From NCBI GenBank assembly GCA_000499405.2, contig HG738137.1:28083756-28147755 (forward strand): a stretch of 64,000 nucleotides of DNA, in the 5' to 3' direction. This document shows positions 12,860 to 24,239 of the stretch, one piece after another. This DNA is from Onchocerca volvulus (lineage: Eukaryota; Nematoda; Chromadorea; Rhabditida; Onchocercidae). A program made the translations under genes and the position numbers. Under the pieces are notes generated by a model. It made no database searches. It was not told where the DNA came from and saw only the letters and a list, made by a program, of their open reading frames with translations. Position 1 is the stretch's first letter. Each line of letters starts with the position of its first letter.

Positions 12860-13410
12860 TAATTTATCCATAAATGATACAGTGATCATTCTAGATTTCA
12901 TAATAAAAAAAAAAAGAAAGAGCAGGAATCAGATGCATTAGCGCTAAATTTTTACCTACTTCTGTCCTGCTATCTTCATGTTTTTGGCCAAATAATGATG
13001 TGGTCGTTCTGAAGTCTACCTGCTCACTAGCTGAGCATTCTTGAGACTTTAAATGTCTTTAATAGCGCCAAGAAAATATCAATATTGGCATCATTGACTG
13101 ATTAAAATAGATAATTGAAGTGGTTGACTATTCAAATCATGAAAGGACTAATTGATAGAATCATTCAAAAGTAATGGAAATTTCGAAATAATTCAAATAA
13201 TTAGGACGATAAGGCTTAGAAGATTTACCTGGGAGGTTCCCAATAAAACGATGGTGTTTCACATATAGAGATTTTTCATAACTGGAAACAGTTGTTCCTA
13301 TATGGAGTTTGCGAAGTAGATCATGGATCTGATCAAGAGTTCTAATACCTTGGAGGACTATCAGCAAGTAAGTTACGGTCGTGAAGACCCCGTTTCATAC
13401 GTGAACGTCA
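12860..13410 (-). pseudogene. Unresolved coding-like segments, minus strand
   Basis: Two open stretches look coding. The upstream one (about 13228-13400) reads GIRTLDQIHDLLRKLHIG and then KSLYVKHHRFIGNLPG, ending at a possible GTAAAT donor. The downstream one (about 12958-13067) reads SASEQVDFRTTTSLFGQK and ends at a possible GTAGGT donor. A phase-compatible junction (CTCAAG acceptor near 13051) would join them. No start codon, upstream exon or family could be established, and a stop closes the first frame upstream. It may be a gene fragment or a relic; function unknown. Confidence 0.25.
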
Positions 13411-14152
13411 AGGGAAGACGTATTTCTGAGTAACTTCCTTATAACTATAAGTTATTTCACATCAATTGTGATAAGCGATTGAAAACGTTAAACCGTCTTT
13501 TGCTGAAATTCCTATTTTGAGTTTTAATTCTGATCTTGCTTCCACTATAAATTTTGTCACTGCAAAATGATTTCAGGTTACAAGATTTGCAATTCTGATA
13601 AATCCAATTCCTATATAAATGAGTTAAAAATAAAATTTCCCTCAAAAATTATTGTAAATTACAGTTTATAAATTTGAAGAAGCAAAACTGATGGAAAGGC
13701 AAAAACAGTATCGTCTGAGCAATAGGTTCTATTTTTGGCGATCATCCATTTGGATAATTATATAAGAAATATATATGTATATATATAATACATTTTAGTA
13801 CATTTCATAAACATTGACACGACCATATGCAAAAAAAAGGTAAGTTATGTAAGGTAAAGTTAACAATGTTGATTTGTAAATGAAGTTAATATGACTGACA
13901 TTGAATTTAACAAGGATATTCATGATCCTTTAATTTTTTTCTTACTAAAAGAAAAACGGAATTATTCCTTGTGATTTTTCTTCAAAATTCCAATTGAAAT
14001 TCCGTGAAGTTTTTTCTATCTTTTTTCTTTTTTTAAATTATCGTTATTGTAGGGAGACGCTGTATATCATTAGTTTGAATCTGTACTGATGTAATAAATA
14101 ATTGATCGAAATGGATTTTATGATTATGGCAAATGTTCGCCTCAATTATTAA

Positions 14153-15187
14153 TTAACGGGAAATTTTAAAAACACTATCATTAGCAATCTGATACAGTAG
14201 GCGAATTGGAAAATACGATTTATAGTTAGCGTTGTGGATTGTTTCTAATTTTTCTGGTACATCTTTTGATGATAAAGTACTATCCAGTGTAGTAAATTTG
14301 CATTAAATTTTCTGAAAAAAAAAACAATCGTTTATATGTTTGAAGAAAATTAAATGAAATATGCTGTGCCACATGATCAAGGCCGATACAGTAACCGATA
14401 CCAAAATAACAGTAGCGTGATCTTGCCTATTCACCCACTCCACATGTTGCTGAAAGTAATAATTCTTGATATTCAATGAAATAATTTTTTTTACTGCAGC
14501 AAAAGAAGAAGAAAAAAGTATTAAAAACGATATTAATTGGCGAAGAATCATGCGTTTCATTTCAAATGCATGATTCTTTTGCATCGAAATAAAACTAACC
14601 ATCACAAATAATTCATCAAGGCCATTCAGACCTATGCAAGGAACAACTTCATGACATGTGCACCGTTTCACATTATTCTTACTTATTGTCCACCACTACA
14701 AATACGGTATTGCCGTACTACACCAATTCCAAAGAATGTAAAACGAAACCATCACTCTGACCAGCTTGACCACATTGCTTTAAATTCAGCAATTATACCT
14801 CAAATATTATAAATGTAGTCATAGATTGCTACAAGTAAATCAGAAAGCCCCATCTAGCGGTACTTTATTTTGTGTTTGGCCAGCTTGTGGTGCTTGAAGT
14901 CGAGGTTGGACTGGACCATAAATTAATGGTTGAGATTGTATTTCATTATAAACTGATAGCTATGGTAACATGGCCCTAAACTGGTGGCTGCGGTTGAATT
15001 TGACCATAAACTATTGGTTGAAGTATGAGCTGGACAACAGTTGGACATATAGTTGGACATGAGATGAACCATTTCAGGCTGTTGTTGAATCTAGAAAGAA
15101 AATTAGACCTCATCTGAAGGTTCACTTAAAGCGAATGAAAAAGAATTATAACTGATATTATTGCCTTACACTGATATCACTCATCAT
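14153..15187 (-). pseudogene. Decayed thrombospondin type-1 repeat membrane protein gene
   Basis: In minus-strand order the region holds: ATGATG and four codons ending at a GTAAGG donor (near 15187-15170); a Gln/Pro-rich stretch with two related units QPIVYGQIQP and QPLIYGPVQP in different frames (about 14840-15090); a TSP1-like stretch with WSSWSE (14755-14772), GIGVVRQYRICSGG, then RCTCHEVVPC in another frame; a phase-0 intron (GTTAGT donor, TTACTTTCAG acceptor); a transmembrane segment (ATVILVSVTVSALIMW); and a tail ending FKISR before stop 14153-14155. A TGA (14752-14754) sits where TSP1 repeats normally have their second-block cysteine, and the frame shifts after CSGG. I infer a broken type I membrane protein gene. 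Assembly indels could mimic this. Confidence 0.42.
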
Positions 15188-17763
15188 TCGATAAACCGAA
15201 GGAATATCGATGAACCGAAAAATCAATCCAAATAAAAATCATTTAGAAAAATTTTTGATATTAACAATATCACCAAATTCCATGCATGGCGTTTGAAATT
15301 GATTGATGTATTAAATAGCTGTAGCTGATTGTGAAATCATTTTTTTGTCTATAAAGTCAATGAGCTTTTAAAAAGCTTCCTTTCATCATGGCGTAACCAC
15401 AGGCACAATCTCATGCACTAATACCGGCGCATGCTTCTGAGACAACAAAGGATCTTTCTTGCAGCCCGAAAATGATATCAAGATCCTTCGTCTACGAAGA
15501 AGAAGAGGGTTCTGAGTACAAAAATCATTTCAAGGAATGGGCAGCCATGAGCTCGATCGGACGGTCCAGTTCGTGGTACATCAATTTTTTTTTATTGCGT
15601 TACCCTATCTTCCCTTTTTTCATATTACAATTTCTTCATGAAAGTTGTTCTTTTGATATTATCGAAATTGTAATGTTGATATAATTGTTGCTGATATAAT
15701 TGCTATGTCCGTTGATTAACAAATTAATCATAATAAAGATTTAATTATCCAAGTTTGAAATTCGTTTTCAAGTGAGTGAAATAACGAAATTAAAGAAACT
15801 GTGAGAACTGAAAAACGGAATTCAACCTACAATTTTATCACGATCAGAAAGAAAAGCGAAAATTTGCAAACGATGTGTCATAATTTAATAAAGCATTCTA
15901 ATATAAAAATAGAACGATCTATTATCTATCAAAACATAGAAAAGATATTTTCAAAGTGATGTCAAGATGTTAATGTGGATATGATGAATATGATATACTG
16001 ACATCGACATTTGGAGCATAACTAGTAATTTTAATATCGTAATCTAATGCACGATGTAAGATACTACCAAATTGTCATCAAATTTGCTAGTGCTCAAATT
16101 ATATATCCCTGATAAGAGTTGTTTTTAAGAAAAAATAAAATTCGCGAATCAACTTATGAACAGTTATAGCTTTTTTTTTCCTATTCTTTTTCTAAAGATG
16201 CTTGATATTTTTGTCTGTATATTTATTTCACTAATCTATTTTCGCATTCACCAATTCATCTATTTCGTTAGACTCATTTATTTCGCTAGTTTTATTTTAT
16301 TTATCTTTCTAATTTATTTTGCCAACATTTCCACGTTATCTTGGAGTTATTATCGAACAAATTTGTTTATTCTAATAGTTGATTAAAGAAAAAAATTGCT
16401 TGTACGAATTATCTTCGATTAGTTTTCATTGATAACATATTAAATTGGGTATAATACTCGTAATATCTTCATATTTAATCATTTAAAATTCATTCCATTT
16501 TCACTAAGAAATCTTGCTATTTTCCGAAATGGTTACTATTCGTTAATTGATAATTACAAATAATTACGAAAAATCACTTTTTAGAGGAGTCGACATATCA
16601 GAAAATCAAAATACCTACAATATGCTGATACTAAATTTGCACTTAAATATTCATTATATACAAATTAAATAAAATCCATACAGTTAATTTTCATTTTTAT
16701 GGTTTGATTCTCTTTTCGTTTCTTCTTGCATGAATTATATTTCTAGTTTCATATGACAAAAAATGCAAATTAAATTTTATTCGTTTCTGCAGTTTCTAAT
16801 GCATTTTTTTCCTCGTCATTGCATTCGTAACTTTTATTATAAAAAGAAACGCAAATTACTTTTCATTTTTATCATAGATTTTTTTTGAGAATTTATGTCT
16901 GAATTTTGAATTCATATCTGATCCTTTTTTCTTTAAAAAGCTTTCATTTTTTCATTCTTAGAAATATTTATAATGAAAATTTTCAAATTTGCAACTTCTA
17001 TAAACAATTCATTGTTTTGTCCTAAAGTTACATTGATTTATTTCGTTTTTTTTCCATCCAAACTATTTTCATTCGCATTTTAATGTTATTTTACCCTTTT
17101 TTGAATATTGGATATTTATTTGTGATATATTTAAATTTGTATCATTTAATTTCTAGTAGTTGTTTTATCTAATTTTATTAAGGCTTTTTTAAGTTTGTTG
17201 TACCTTGATTGTTATTTGGCTAATTGTATTCATGCTGACTTTTGGATGGTAAATATATACAAATTATTAAAAATGCATGTATGGCAGTATGACAGTTAAT
17301 TTGATTTGATTTTCAATTACCTTGCATTTAAGGCTAGGAGAAAAATTCTTAAAATTACATTTAAACTACTTGCTCTGCAAACCCTTTTAATGCAAGTAAT
17401 CAGAAAACAGTTATTTCTTCACACGTCAACATTGTTTCAGTTTCTTTTTTTTATGTACCGCTTTTTTCAGAAGTCAATATGATTTCATTACGTAATAACT
17501 TTATGACCGTAATATTCTGTTTTTTCAATAAAGAAAAAAACTTTCAACAATTTTTGAGATTATCATCTCAAAAATGTTCGTTTTCTCAGAAGATTTCTCC
17601 ATCGAATTCGTAGTGTTTTTCGATTTTATTAAGCAGAAGTTGCACTCATTACTTTTCCGCATTTTTTAAATACATCAGTGAAGTGATAAAATGTAATTTC
17701 AGACGTTAAACGGCAAAAAATTAAATTGAAATTTCACTTCATTCCGAAATCAGATAAAGAAGA
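15188..17763. other. AT-rich region; one unassigned open segment
   Basis: Mostly AT-rich and non-coding. The only GC-richer part (about 15405-15575, plus strand) has an open frame reading SETTKDLSCSPKMISRS and then EYKNHFKEWAAMSSIGRS. It lacks a clear acceptor or donor and matches nothing I know. The long T-rich open frame at 16156-16386 (Phe/Ile/Leu only) is composition-driven. Confidence 0.4.
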
Positions 17764-20700
17764 ATGGAAAATAACGCAAAAAATAACACAGAATGGGAAA
17801 TAATATACCGAAATAGATTTGATCATGGTCTTGTTGCCTATGTCTTAACCATACCGGTATCATTTGAATATATTAATTTGACAAAAACAATCTTATTATT
17901 ACTGTTCGCAGAAAAATCCAAAATTTTTGTTGAATTAAATTTTAAATTGAAATATTTTTCCACTGTGAAGTAAACTTGGAATCTCAGATCTTTTGTCACT
18001 GAATTGTTTTATTCCTTCTTCCTTAGAAAATTAATTCTGTTCAAATAATTAGTTGTGCGACAGAATTTATTGGAAAATTATTCAGCTTGCATTCATTGGA
18101 CTATTTGCATATGGACTATCTCTATATTTCATTTGCAAATCACCGCGGTATCATAATACATTCGGAATTCTATGTTTCGCTTATGTCTTATTTCATATAC
18201 AAACTATCGGTGCTTTAATAATTTGGACAGTTTTCAGAATTATTGCGTAAGTTATAATGTATTCTCGTTAATTTATTAAACAATAATTCACAATACTTTG
18301 TCAGGCAGACCATTACTTATATTTTTTAGATGAACAAGCATTTATCAGCAAGTTTTTTATTAAAAATTAATACCAGTTTCTACTGAATATTCATGAATCA
18401 TAAATGATAGATAACTGGAGATATCATGATAAACTCGAAAAAATTCTCTAATAGCTTGAAGAATATCGGTTCAGTAAGTTCTATAAATTTGATATAATTC
18501 CTTTCATCTCAGATCCACCATATTTTTCTAATTCTCATTTGTGCTCACATAATAAATTGCACAAAATTTATTAGAAACATGGGGCTAATATCACTTCCAT
18601 GGCGTACTTTCTCACGAATATTTTCTCCACTTGCTAATTCGACCTTATTTGCGGCCATTTGGATGCAACTTGTTCTGGCCATCAATCGCTTTTGGGCAAT
18701 TTCACGTCCGATGACGTATGATCGTGTTTTTAATCCGAAAAACGCTCGTATAATAGTCGTATCTCTATGGTTATTCAGCATACTGATTACTGCGCTTTAT
18801 TATAACGGTAATTGTTTACAACATTTACCAATAAAGGATGCGGCATTTCAAATTGTCTTCTTTTTTTATCAATAATTGGACTAGGATATAAATTATAGTT
18901 GATAAAAGTTCCACACTATCCAAATTGAAAAATAATCTGAAATATCAAATTTTAACTGAAGTTGAATGCAAGCGTTACGTTGAAGCAGACTTTCATTCAT
19001 GGTCAACTCTCTTTGGACCGTGTAAACATTTTTTCCTAACTTATATTGCCGTATCACTTTCCGATGGCATTTTCCTTGTAGTCCTTATCGTCAATGCTAT
19101 TGCTTCTTACTATATCATCGCTTATTTACAGGTATATTTCAATTTTATATTTTAAACTATGCACAATTCCTCCATAAATTTAGCAGTTCTAACTTGCTGG
19201 CCAACACCATTTCGAGCTGCTCTAGAGTCTCGGAAATCCATCCTTTCAATGATTTAACATTTCGTTGCAGCTCTCATGTGCTTGCATAATTTGTGCTTGA
19301 GTTACAATCTGAGGAGAGTTTTGCCAGCACCAATATTATTATTTAATACAAATTAAATCAGTTGCAGAAAAAAAAGCATCAAGGAGCTAAAACACAACAG
19401 AAGATGGGGCAAGAAATCGTATTTTTCAAAGAGGTATGTAAAAAACTACCTGAAAACAAATAAGAGACTTGCAAAATGAAATAGAAACCAAAATCAGAGA
19501 TTTATTTCGAAATTTAGGTCACTTTGTTACGGTAGAAGAGAACAACTTTCAGAAAAATTGAACTTTTTCATATATTGATTATAAATTTGGAATGTTCAAT
19601 ACGCTTTCTTACAAAAATTATTGAGAAGCGGTGACCTTAGCAAAAGTTGCAGTTTTATTAATACTGCCACAAATGTACTCCTTATCTATATAAATAAAAA
19701 TATAAATGTTACCTGTTACCTTCACAGATCTCCAGAACTTTTCTGCCGATTCTTTTCAAATTTGGTACAACCTCGTATCCCAACAGGTCATCATTTTTAT
19801 ATCGAAGTACTTATTTTTTTCACGTGTCACGTCCCTGACTACTAAAAGTAAGTGAGGAGACGGGGTTTATTGATTCGCCTCCTTTCCCTTCTCTCATTCT
19901 TCCTTTATCCCCCATATCTGTCTCTCTCTTTCCTTTCCTGAGTAAAAGATACGGTTAGAACAAAACGTATAAGACTAATATAAACGTGAAAAAATGACGT
20001 GGAAAGACTATACAGTTAGAAATAAAAGAAAAAGAAACTGCTGTCAACCAAATGCCAGCTTCTTCCAAACATTTACCAACAATTAAACTGTTCCATCGTA
20101 TGCCATAAATGAATTTTGTAGAGTAAATTCAGTACCGAAATTGTTAAATGATGGTGACACTTTATTAAAGCGACGAGTAAGATAAGTTGACGTGTTGCTA
20201 TTGGCATAAAATTTGTAAAAGATTGTTTGATATTATTATCACAAGTCTGTTCACGTCATTCATTAGCGTCTGTACTTGTCTATAGTCTTTCTTCACGTTA
20301 TTCGTTCACATCTACATTGATCGTATAATCTCTCCACGTCATTCGTTTACGTCTATCTGATCGAATATATTCTGATAACAATGGTCATTATGGAGAGAAT
20401 TATAATGAATATGCATAATATTTGCATAGTTTAGTTAATATTTAATTGTTTGGAAAATTTAGTAACACATAAACTGAATGCATTATAAATTATCAGTTTT
20501 AATTTTGTTTATTTATTTTTTTTAAAGAATTGATAAAGAGGAATATGAATTTTAGAACTTAAAGAAGGAATGTATTTTATAAATGATAAATCGAGGAACA
20601 TTTGAAATGCTTTTATTGATTTTATATTTTCAAACAGTCAGTAATTTGCCGTGCTATTTGTCTTATTTTTTTATTTTCAGCAAATGTTCTGTAAAACTTC

Positions 20701-22432
20701 GTCTAGTTCTTTTAATTTTTTGAATTTTTCTTCTCACAGCCTAAATCGATACTGTATAGGAATGTTTTTGAAATTGAGAAGATTAAAATGTTTTATATTC
20801 CATTTTACCTCTAAACTTTGTACAGCTTTTTTTCTAGGAAGCCTAATCGATATGTGGAAAGTTTTTGCAAAACTTTTTTTTTTCGTAAGTTATTGAAATT
20901 AAAAAAATTAAAATAGCGCAAGGTGAACTATTCCAGTTTCTAGAGAGTTGTATAGATATTTACTGTGATTGTAGTTTAAAATTATGATTACAAAATGCTT
21001 ATTTGAAATTTGTTACTCTGATCAAATTTATATGGGTAAAATGTTTTTGGATGTATAGATAAAAAAATCAAAATTATGTTCGTTTTATTCAGTGTTAATA
21101 AAATATTCACAAATTGATGCTTCGCATTTTGCGGGGCGGAGTTAAGAAATTCAATCCACTCACGAGGGCGTGGTGCAAGATGGAATCAAAAATTTAAGCC
21201 CCCTCAGCTACTTTTAGTTGTCATGGATGTGACATGTAAAAAAAGTATGTCTATGTAAAAAAAATGGTAGCCTATTTGAATACAAAATTGTGTCAAAATT
21301 TGAAAACAATCGGTGGAGAACTTGCGAAATTCCGTCTGCGCATACCTATAATTCCAACAGATACGCTTTTTAATTCAAGAGATTGCGATTCCCAATTCGA
21401 TAGATGTTTGCAATTATCATCAGCAAAGCTCAGGGTTAATCTTTCGAATTTTGCGGCTTAGATCTCGAAACCAATTGCTTCTTATATGTACTTGTTATAT
21501 TTTGCGTGTGCTAGAGTCGGCAAACCAGACAATTCCTTTGTCTACACAGAATAACAAAAATATTGTATACCCACAAGCATTGTGAAATAAACATTTCACT
21601 ATACATTAATGAAATGTTTATTTCACATGTTTATTTCACTTGAACGAAACATTTCATTATACATTACCATGACCTCGACATTTGTACGACACAAGTATAT
21701 TCTTCACAAATTAAAAAACAAATAAAAGCATAAATCACTCATCTTATTTATTTAAAAGCATGCGCGTATTCGAATGCAACGTTGTGTCAAAATTTCAAAG
21801 CAATAGGTATGGATTTTTCGATTTTTAAGATTTTGAATTAATATAGATAAGTCATATGTTTAAGAACTTCCGGAGGTATAAGATTTTGAACAAATGAACA
21901 TTGTTATTTTTATTTATATAGATTAGCTGGAGCCGAAAACATGAAGCGTGGCCTGATCCAACTATTTGTTCAATAATTTTTGATAAAATATATTTCAGAC
22001 ATGCGTCAGTTATGCCATACATGCATTTTTCGTAATTATTTTCTACATTGAAATACCGATGTCACGTTTGACTAAAATTACATATTTGTGGCTTACAATA
22101 TATGCAGTGGATGGGTAAGCTTAAATTTTCAATGTTACCTGGGCCTTTCATGTTTCTTAAGATCTGATTTATTCTTAAAATGATTGAAATATTATTCATT
22201 GTTTACCCAAATGAAATGACCTCTCCCAGCAACAGAAAAGTAATCATTTTTTATCAAATTTCAATTCAGTTTGGCATTCGTATTCTTCAATCGGCGCTCG
22301 TTGAAGGAACAAAACGCAGTGAGCTTCCGCACAAACATAACGGACATACGCAGAAAAACAAGAAAAAACGAACTTAATAGAGGAAACGCATTTACAGCAG
22401 TAAATAACCCAATGAATATCATTTCAACATAA
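17764..22432 (+). CDS. Seven-transmembrane chemoreceptor, nematode Srx-like class
   Basis: A G-protein-coupled receptor of the nematode serpentine families, expected in sensory-neuron membranes; ligand unknown. Seven exons: 17764-17856, 18053-18246, 18575-18807, 18962-19131, 19368-19433, 21999-22114 and 22270-22432. All phases agree, giving 344 residues, a typical length. Landmarks: TM1-TM2 with NTFGILCFAYVLF, then WMQLVLAINRFWAISRP at the end of TM3 (the srx/srsx equivalent of the DRY region), TM4, extracellular ECKRYVEADFHSW with FGPCKHF, TM5 (SDGIFLVVLIVNAI), a basic third loop (KKKHQGAKTQQKMGQEI), TM6 (AIHAFFVIIFYIE), TM7 ending WLTIYAVDG, and a basic tail. The 18575 acceptor is ATTTATTAG; an alternative at 18513 would cause a stop. 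Class Srx is favoured over Srsx but not proved. The 2.6-kb fifth intron is repeat-rich. Confidence 0.85.
19676..19870 (-). repeat. Dispersed repeat family, copy 1 (inverted)
   Basis: The reverse complement reads CCCCGTCTCCTCACTTACTT..., then a segment with CCAAATTTGAAAAGAATCGG, and ends in TTTTTATTTATATAGATAAG. The same order of blocks occurs in the copies at 21180, 21757 and 23930 but in the opposite orientation. It lies in intron 5 of the receptor gene. The TTTATATAGAT-type end and the AAATTTCAAAGCAAT phrase resemble 3' ends of RTE-like or related transposons, which is an inference. Confidence 0.7.
20252..20376. repeat. Diverged tandem repeat, about 42-bp unit, 3 copies
   Basis: Units start at 20252, 20294 and 20335 and share CACGT(C/T)ATTCGTT(T/C)AC(G/A)TCTA-like text, diverging towards the right of each unit. 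Located in intron 5 of the receptor gene. Confidence 0.7.
21180..21365 (+). repeat. Dispersed repeat family, copy 2
   Basis: Shares with copy 1 the blocks GCCCCCTCAGCTACTTTTAG, GTCATGGATGTGACATGT and GTGTCAAAATTTGAAAACAA followed by TCGGTGGAGAACTTGCG. It carries an open frame of 65 codons that is a by-product of the repeat. Located in intron 5 of the receptor gene. Confidence 0.7.
21582..21626. repeat. Perfect 17-bp inverted repeat
   Basis: GTGAAATAAACATTTCA (21582-21598) and its exact reverse complement (21610-21626) are separated by 11 bases. Partial extra copies of TTTATTTCAC and GAAACATTTCATTATACATT follow up to about 21665, so the palindrome is part of a small repeat cluster. Confidence 0.9.
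21757..21975 (+). repeat. Dispersed repeat family, copy 3
   Basis: Contains AAGCATGCGCGTATTCGAAT, GTGTCAAAATTTCAAAGCAA, AAGATTTTGAACAAATGAAC and ATTTTTATTTATATAGATTA, followed by GGAGCCGAAAACATGAAGCG. It aligns block by block with copy 4 at 23930. It ends only about 25 bases before receptor exon 6. Confidence 0.75.
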
Positions 22433-23929
22433 AAAAGTGATCATTGATAATAATATAAATTAATGCTTTATGAAAAACTAAACAATGGTGATAAAAACGT
22501 TTGCTATAATTTATAATCTATCGTTTATCTTTCTCTGAATGTAATTGGTCTTCTGCCTATAACATCTGAATACAGCAACATGAAACGATTTGATAGATCA
22601 TGATTATTTGTTATTACGGACGATTGAAATTTGTCGAGTTCATGATAGTGTAGAATGAAATGTTTTGCTCAAGCAATTTATGGATTATCTCTTCTAATAT
22701 TAAGTGAATATTATTTCTAATATTAGGTCGTATCTTGGATTGCCTCTTTGTCGTAAATGTTTAATGTTCATTTTGACACGACATTTCAATTTTTACTCAG
22801 TCAATTGAAATTTTAACACAACCTTACATTCGGATAGGTACGTTGTTTTTGTGTAGATATACCTGTCGGTAAACCGAAATGCCGACATAATCCAAATGTT
22901 GTTTTATAATAAAAATTTATTTCATACATTTATCTATCTTGAGTACAATGGCCCTTTGTTTCTTATCATCTAATCTGCTGATAATGCTCATGTGCATCGT
23001 TTAAAAATTGTAAATGGCTGCAAAATATGTTGCAAATGGTGTAAAAATGCTTAAATGGTTGTAAAAACATGCTAATGTCTGGAATTCGATAAGGATTAAT
23101 ATCATGCTCCTTATCTAAGAATTCTACATGATTACGAAATATGTTTGAAATATGATAAGGATCAATATCATGCTTTTTACCCAAAGAATTGCAAATGTTT
23201 GCAATCATGTCAATTGTCGAATAGTGTAGGGACTAAATCTTTGTTCTTCGTTAAATTTTTGAGTATAGCTTATCCCTTAACCTTTAGTCTTTATCCATAC
23301 CAGTCTTTTTATATGATTGATATATGAACCTTTGCCCCTATCAAGGATGACCATACAAAAGGAGAACTTTCAGGACAGCAGAATTTGCAGAATCAGTGTT
23401 TGAATATATCACCAGCAGCGGTGGTAGCAGTCTCTTATTTCAGTATTCCTATCATCAGCAAATCGAAGCGTGTCCATATTGTCAGTTCATCAGCAACAAG
23501 GAATTGCATCAGCGACAGGCTCTCTTACATTAGTATCAGTCATAAAATGTTCCCAACCAATATCAAGCAATCTCAAGAAATCACAAGCAATAATTCATCA
23601 AAAGACCACTATTGGTCGAAGGAAATTCTTTCAGTACTTGCTTGATGATAATCATCAGCAATGGCAACTAAACTATCTTCACGTAACTAGAGGAGCTAGG
23701 ATAAAATAGATTGTTGACCTATTCAAATCACTGCAGCAAAAAGATCTCCAATCCAACAACTCTAGAATCCCTTATCACAAATCAATCAGAATCCCTCTTT
23801 CCCCAACAACATCTACTTTTTCTTACCTGCTACACCTGTGACAAATAAAAATAAATGAGCGGACTAAATCTATTAACTACGCTTACTTTCTGCAAAGTGG
23901 ACATGGGCTTCAGTATGCGACGCTCAGTA
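22433..23929. other. Intergenic region with a tandem repeat and a short CxxC...H open segment
   Basis: Between the receptor stop and repeat copy 4. About 22990-23205 holds a diverged tandem repeat with a 66-bp period (GATAAGGAT(T/C)AATATCATGC at 23088 and 23154), whose minus strand gives the echoing peptides KKHDIDPYHISNI and KEHDINPYRIPDI. About 23360-23545 is GC-richer, and one plus frame reads EACPYCQFISNKELHQRQ, a CxxC...H...H pattern. No gene could be assembled. Confidence 0.45.
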
Positions 23930-24135
23930 GGCTCGATAAAGTATGCGCGCATTCCAATGCAATGTTCTGTCAAAATTTCAAAGCAATAAATAAAAACTTC
24001 GGAGATTTAAGATTTTGAACAAATATTTACACTTTTATTTGTATAGATTAATTAGAACCGGACATGCGAGGCGTGGTCGACCCCATAGACTAGTTGGATC
24101 GGCGATCCACGCTCCATGTGGCCGGATCTCGCTAG
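23930..24135 (+). repeat. Dispersed repeat family, copy 4
   Basis: Carries GTATGCGCGCATTCCAATGC, CTGTCAAAATTTCAAAGCAA, AGATTTAAGATTTTGAACAA and TTTTATTTGTATAGATTAAT, then GAACCGGACATGCGAGGCGT and a GC-rich end. The extension past the TATAGAT end is shared with copy 3, so the element continues beyond that motif. Confidence 0.75.
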
Positions 24136-24239
24136 TTATAAAATATTAATTTTCTTTTGGAAGAATATCTCGAATAATTCTCGAATAATCATTTTGTTCT
24201 TTAAAATTATTAGTAAAAAATACGTGAATAGAAATAAAT

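Noticed and set aside
16156..16386. 76-codon hydrophobic open frame, plus strand
   Set aside because: It consists almost wholly of Phe, Ile, Leu and Tyr from T-rich DNA, has no pattern of distinct membrane helices and no splice context.
18513..18574. Alternative acceptor CATCTCAG for receptor exon 3
   Set aside because: With the donor at 18247 it produces an in-frame TAA after seven codons. The ATTTATTAG acceptor at 18574 keeps the frame.
18545..18781. 78-codon minus-strand open frame
   Set aside because: It is antisense to receptor exon 3, which encodes the LAINRFWAISRP landmark.
19186..19330. Minus-strand frame resembling a coiled coil (QRNVKSLKGWISETLEQLEM)
   Set aside because: It contains a stop, lies in a receptor intron and has no supporting context. 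A retroelement fragment is possible but not supportable.
21264..21461. 65-codon plus-strand open frame
   Set aside because: It starts within a copy of the dispersed repeat inside a receptor intron and resembles no protein.
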